A stretch of 64,000 nucleotides of DNA, from contig CAUIJY010000068.1 of the NCBI GenBank assembly GCA_960531495.1, forward strand, positions 868,001 through 932,000, written 5' to 3'. The stretch comes from Zeus faber. Its lineage: Eukaryota > Chordata > Actinopteri > Zeiformes > Zeidae. Each line of letters begins with the position of its first letter. Positions within the stretch are counted from its first letter, which is position 1. Position numbers and translations under genes: made by a program. Under the pieces are notes generated by a model that was not told the DNA's origin, did not search any database, and saw nothing but the letters and a program-made list of their open reading frames with translations. Positions 62,478 to 64,000 of the stretch are shown one piece after another.

Positions 62478-63569
62478 CAGTTTCATAAAAACCTGCATGG
62501 GGGGCAAACATGGCATTTTCAGGCAATTTAAAGACTGAAAGGATGTTTTGAGTAAAGGTTTCTGTCATGACTCTCTAGGACTTGCTCAGATAGTGTAAAT
62601 ACTGTTATGAACTGATTTGTAATGGGAAAGTACTGTTTGCAAAACAGTTTTTGGCACATCTAACAAGTTTTTCTGTAATTACAAGCATTTTCATAAAAAC
62701 CTGCATGGATGGCAAACAAGGCATTTTCAGGAAATTTAAAGACCGAAAGAATGTTTTGAGTAAAGGTTTCTGTCATGACTCTGTAGGAACTGCTCAGATA
62801 GTGTAAATACTGTTATGAACTCATTTGTTATGGGAAAGTACTGTTTGCAAAAGAGTTTTTGGCACATCTAACAAGTTTTTCTGAAATTACGAGCAGTTTC
62901 ATAAAAACCTGCATGGGGGGCAAACATGGCATTTTCAGGCAATTTAAAGACTGAAAGGATGTTTTGAGTAAAGGTTTCTGTCATGACTCTCTAGGACTTG
63001 CTCAGATAGTGTAAATACTGTTATGAACTGATTTGTAATGGGAAAGTACTGTTTGCAAAACAGTTTTTGGCACATCTAACAAGTTTTTCTGTAATTACAA
63101 GCATTTTCATAAAAACCTGCATGGATGGCAAACAAGGCATTTTCAGGAAATTTAAAGACCGAAAGAATGTTTTGAGTAAAGGTTTCTGTCATGACTCTGT
63201 AGGAACTGCTCAGATAGTGTAAATACTGTTATGAACTCATTTGTTATGGGAAAGTACTGTTTGCAAAAGAGTTTTTGGCACATCTAACAAGTTTTTCTGA
63301 AATTACGTGCAGTTTCATAAAAACCTGCATGGGTGGCAAACAAGGCATTTTCAGGCAATTTAAAGACTGAAAGGATGTTTTGAGTAAAGGTTTCTGTCAT
63401 AACTCTGTAGGAACTGCTCAGATAGTGTAAATACTGTTATGAACTGATTTGTAATGGGAAAGTACTGTTTGCAGAACAGTTTTTGGCACATCTAACAATT
63501 TTTTTCTGAAATTACGAGCATTTTCATAAAAACCTGCATGGATGGCAAACAAGGCATTTTCAGGCAATT
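62478..63569 (+). repeat. 1,457-bp (7-monomer) repeat, copy 2
   Basis: Copy of 61,021-62,112. It then continues as F and A (63,505 and 63,713) instead of K and H. The array runs off the right edge inside a B monomer that starts at 63,921. Confidence 0.85.
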
Positions 63570-64000
63570 GAAAGACTGAAAGGATGTTTTGAGTAAAGGT
63601 TTCTGTCATGACTCTCTAGGACCTGCTCAGATAGTGTAAATACTGTTATGAACTGATTTGTAATGGGAAAGTACTGTTTGCAAAACAGTTTTTGGCACAT
63701 CTAACAAGTTTTTCTGAAATTACAAGCATTTTCATAAAAACCTGCATGGATGGCAAACAAGGCATTTCCTGGAAATTTAAAGACCGAAAGAATGTTTTGA
63801 GTAAAGGTTTCTGTCATGACTCTGTAGGAACTGCTCAGATAGTGTAAATACTGTTATGAACTCATTTGTAATGGGAAAGTACTGTTTGAAAAAGAGATTT
63901 TGGCACATCTAACAAGTTTTTCGGAAATTATGAGCATTTTCATAAAAACCTGCATGGATGGCAAACAAGGCATTTTCAGGCAATTTGGAGACTGAAAGGA

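Larger units (their letters stand above)
1..64000 (+). repeat. Satellite DNA array, 208/209-bp monomer
   Basis: The whole window is a head-to-tail array. Each monomer starts at TCTGAAATTA or a variant, passes through TGCATGGATGGCAAAC, TTTTGAGTAAAGG and CTCAGATAGTGTAAATACTG, and ends with TTTTTGGCACATCTAACAAG. Monomer starts at 1, 209, 417, 626, 834 and so on continue to 63,921, with no break, inversion or foreign insert. The total fits 307 monomers, 243 of 208 bp and 64 of 209 bp, plus 80 bp. Consensus GC is about 35%. Such arrays are typical of eukaryotic centromeric or other constitutive heterochromatin. The length is compatible with one nucleosome plus linker, but location and function are inference. 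I do not recognise the family. The + orientation is arbitrary. Confidence 0.98.

Noticed and set aside
1..64000. CRISPR array or bacterial direct repeats
   Set aside because: There are no unique spacers; the repeats are contiguous 208-bp units with class variants.
1..64000. Telomeric repeat, tRNA or rRNA genes, LTR or LINE fragments
   Set aside because: None of their hallmark sequences were seen; every stretch reads as monomer.
1..64000. Assignment to a named satellite family or species
   Set aside because: I do not recognise the monomer, and length and GC alone do not identify a clade.

Overview
The whole 64 kb is one uninterrupted block of tandemly repeated satellite DNA. I see no gene, RNA gene, transposon, microsatellite or unique spacer in it. 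Every monomer lies in the same orientation. With the monomer start set at the TCTG (or TCGG) that follows the CAAGTTTT run, monomers are 208 or 209 bp. The array fits 307 complete monomers (243 of 208 bp and 64 of 209 bp, together 63,920 bp) plus an 80-bp partial copy at the right edge. The consensus is about 35% GC and holds very few CpG sites. A head-to-tail, CpG-poor, higher-order satellite of this size points to a eukaryotic, probably CpG-methylating, genome, and to centromeric, pericentromeric or other constitutive heterochromatin. I do not recognise the satellite family, so I do not name a clade.

Monomers fall into recurring classes, here called A to K, set by linked diagnostic bases. 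The basic higher-order repeat is the hexamer A-B-C-D-E-F of 1,249 bp, seen intact at 834-2082, 4165-5413 and 9371-10619. Further classes (G, H, E2, I, J, K) appear mainly in the middle and right of the window.

Layout from left to right. About 1-11.1 kb: hexamer-based DNA copied by two interleaved duplications, with offsets of 3,331 and 5,206 bp. About 11.1-15.0 kb: a mosaic with many private variants. 14,990-19,153: a clean 2,082-bp (10-monomer) tandem duplication. About 19.2-24.9 kb: a mosaic rich in G, J and K. 24.9-31.7 kb: blocks duplicated again further right at offsets of 5,620, 4,372 and 4,163 bp, with a 1,248-bp tandem inside. 31,685-49,172: two adjacent copies of an 8,744-bp, 42-monomer unit, each with an internal 2,290-bp tandem duplication. 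50,984-54,911: a third, partial copy at a further 4,999 bp. 54,759-55,383: a small divergent block. 55.3-64 kb: duplications with offsets of 2,916/3,124, 833, 416 and 1,457 bp.

The biological content is the record of how this array evolves: nested tandem duplications from one monomer to 42, crossovers inside monomers that leave hybrids of fixed length, possible gene-conversion patches, and CpG transitions that separate the classes. The short antisense open frames (63, 65 or 82 codons) are by-products of the repeat and are not annotated as genes. Boundaries and identities were read by eye at diagnostic sites; a self-alignment would refine them by some tens of bases.
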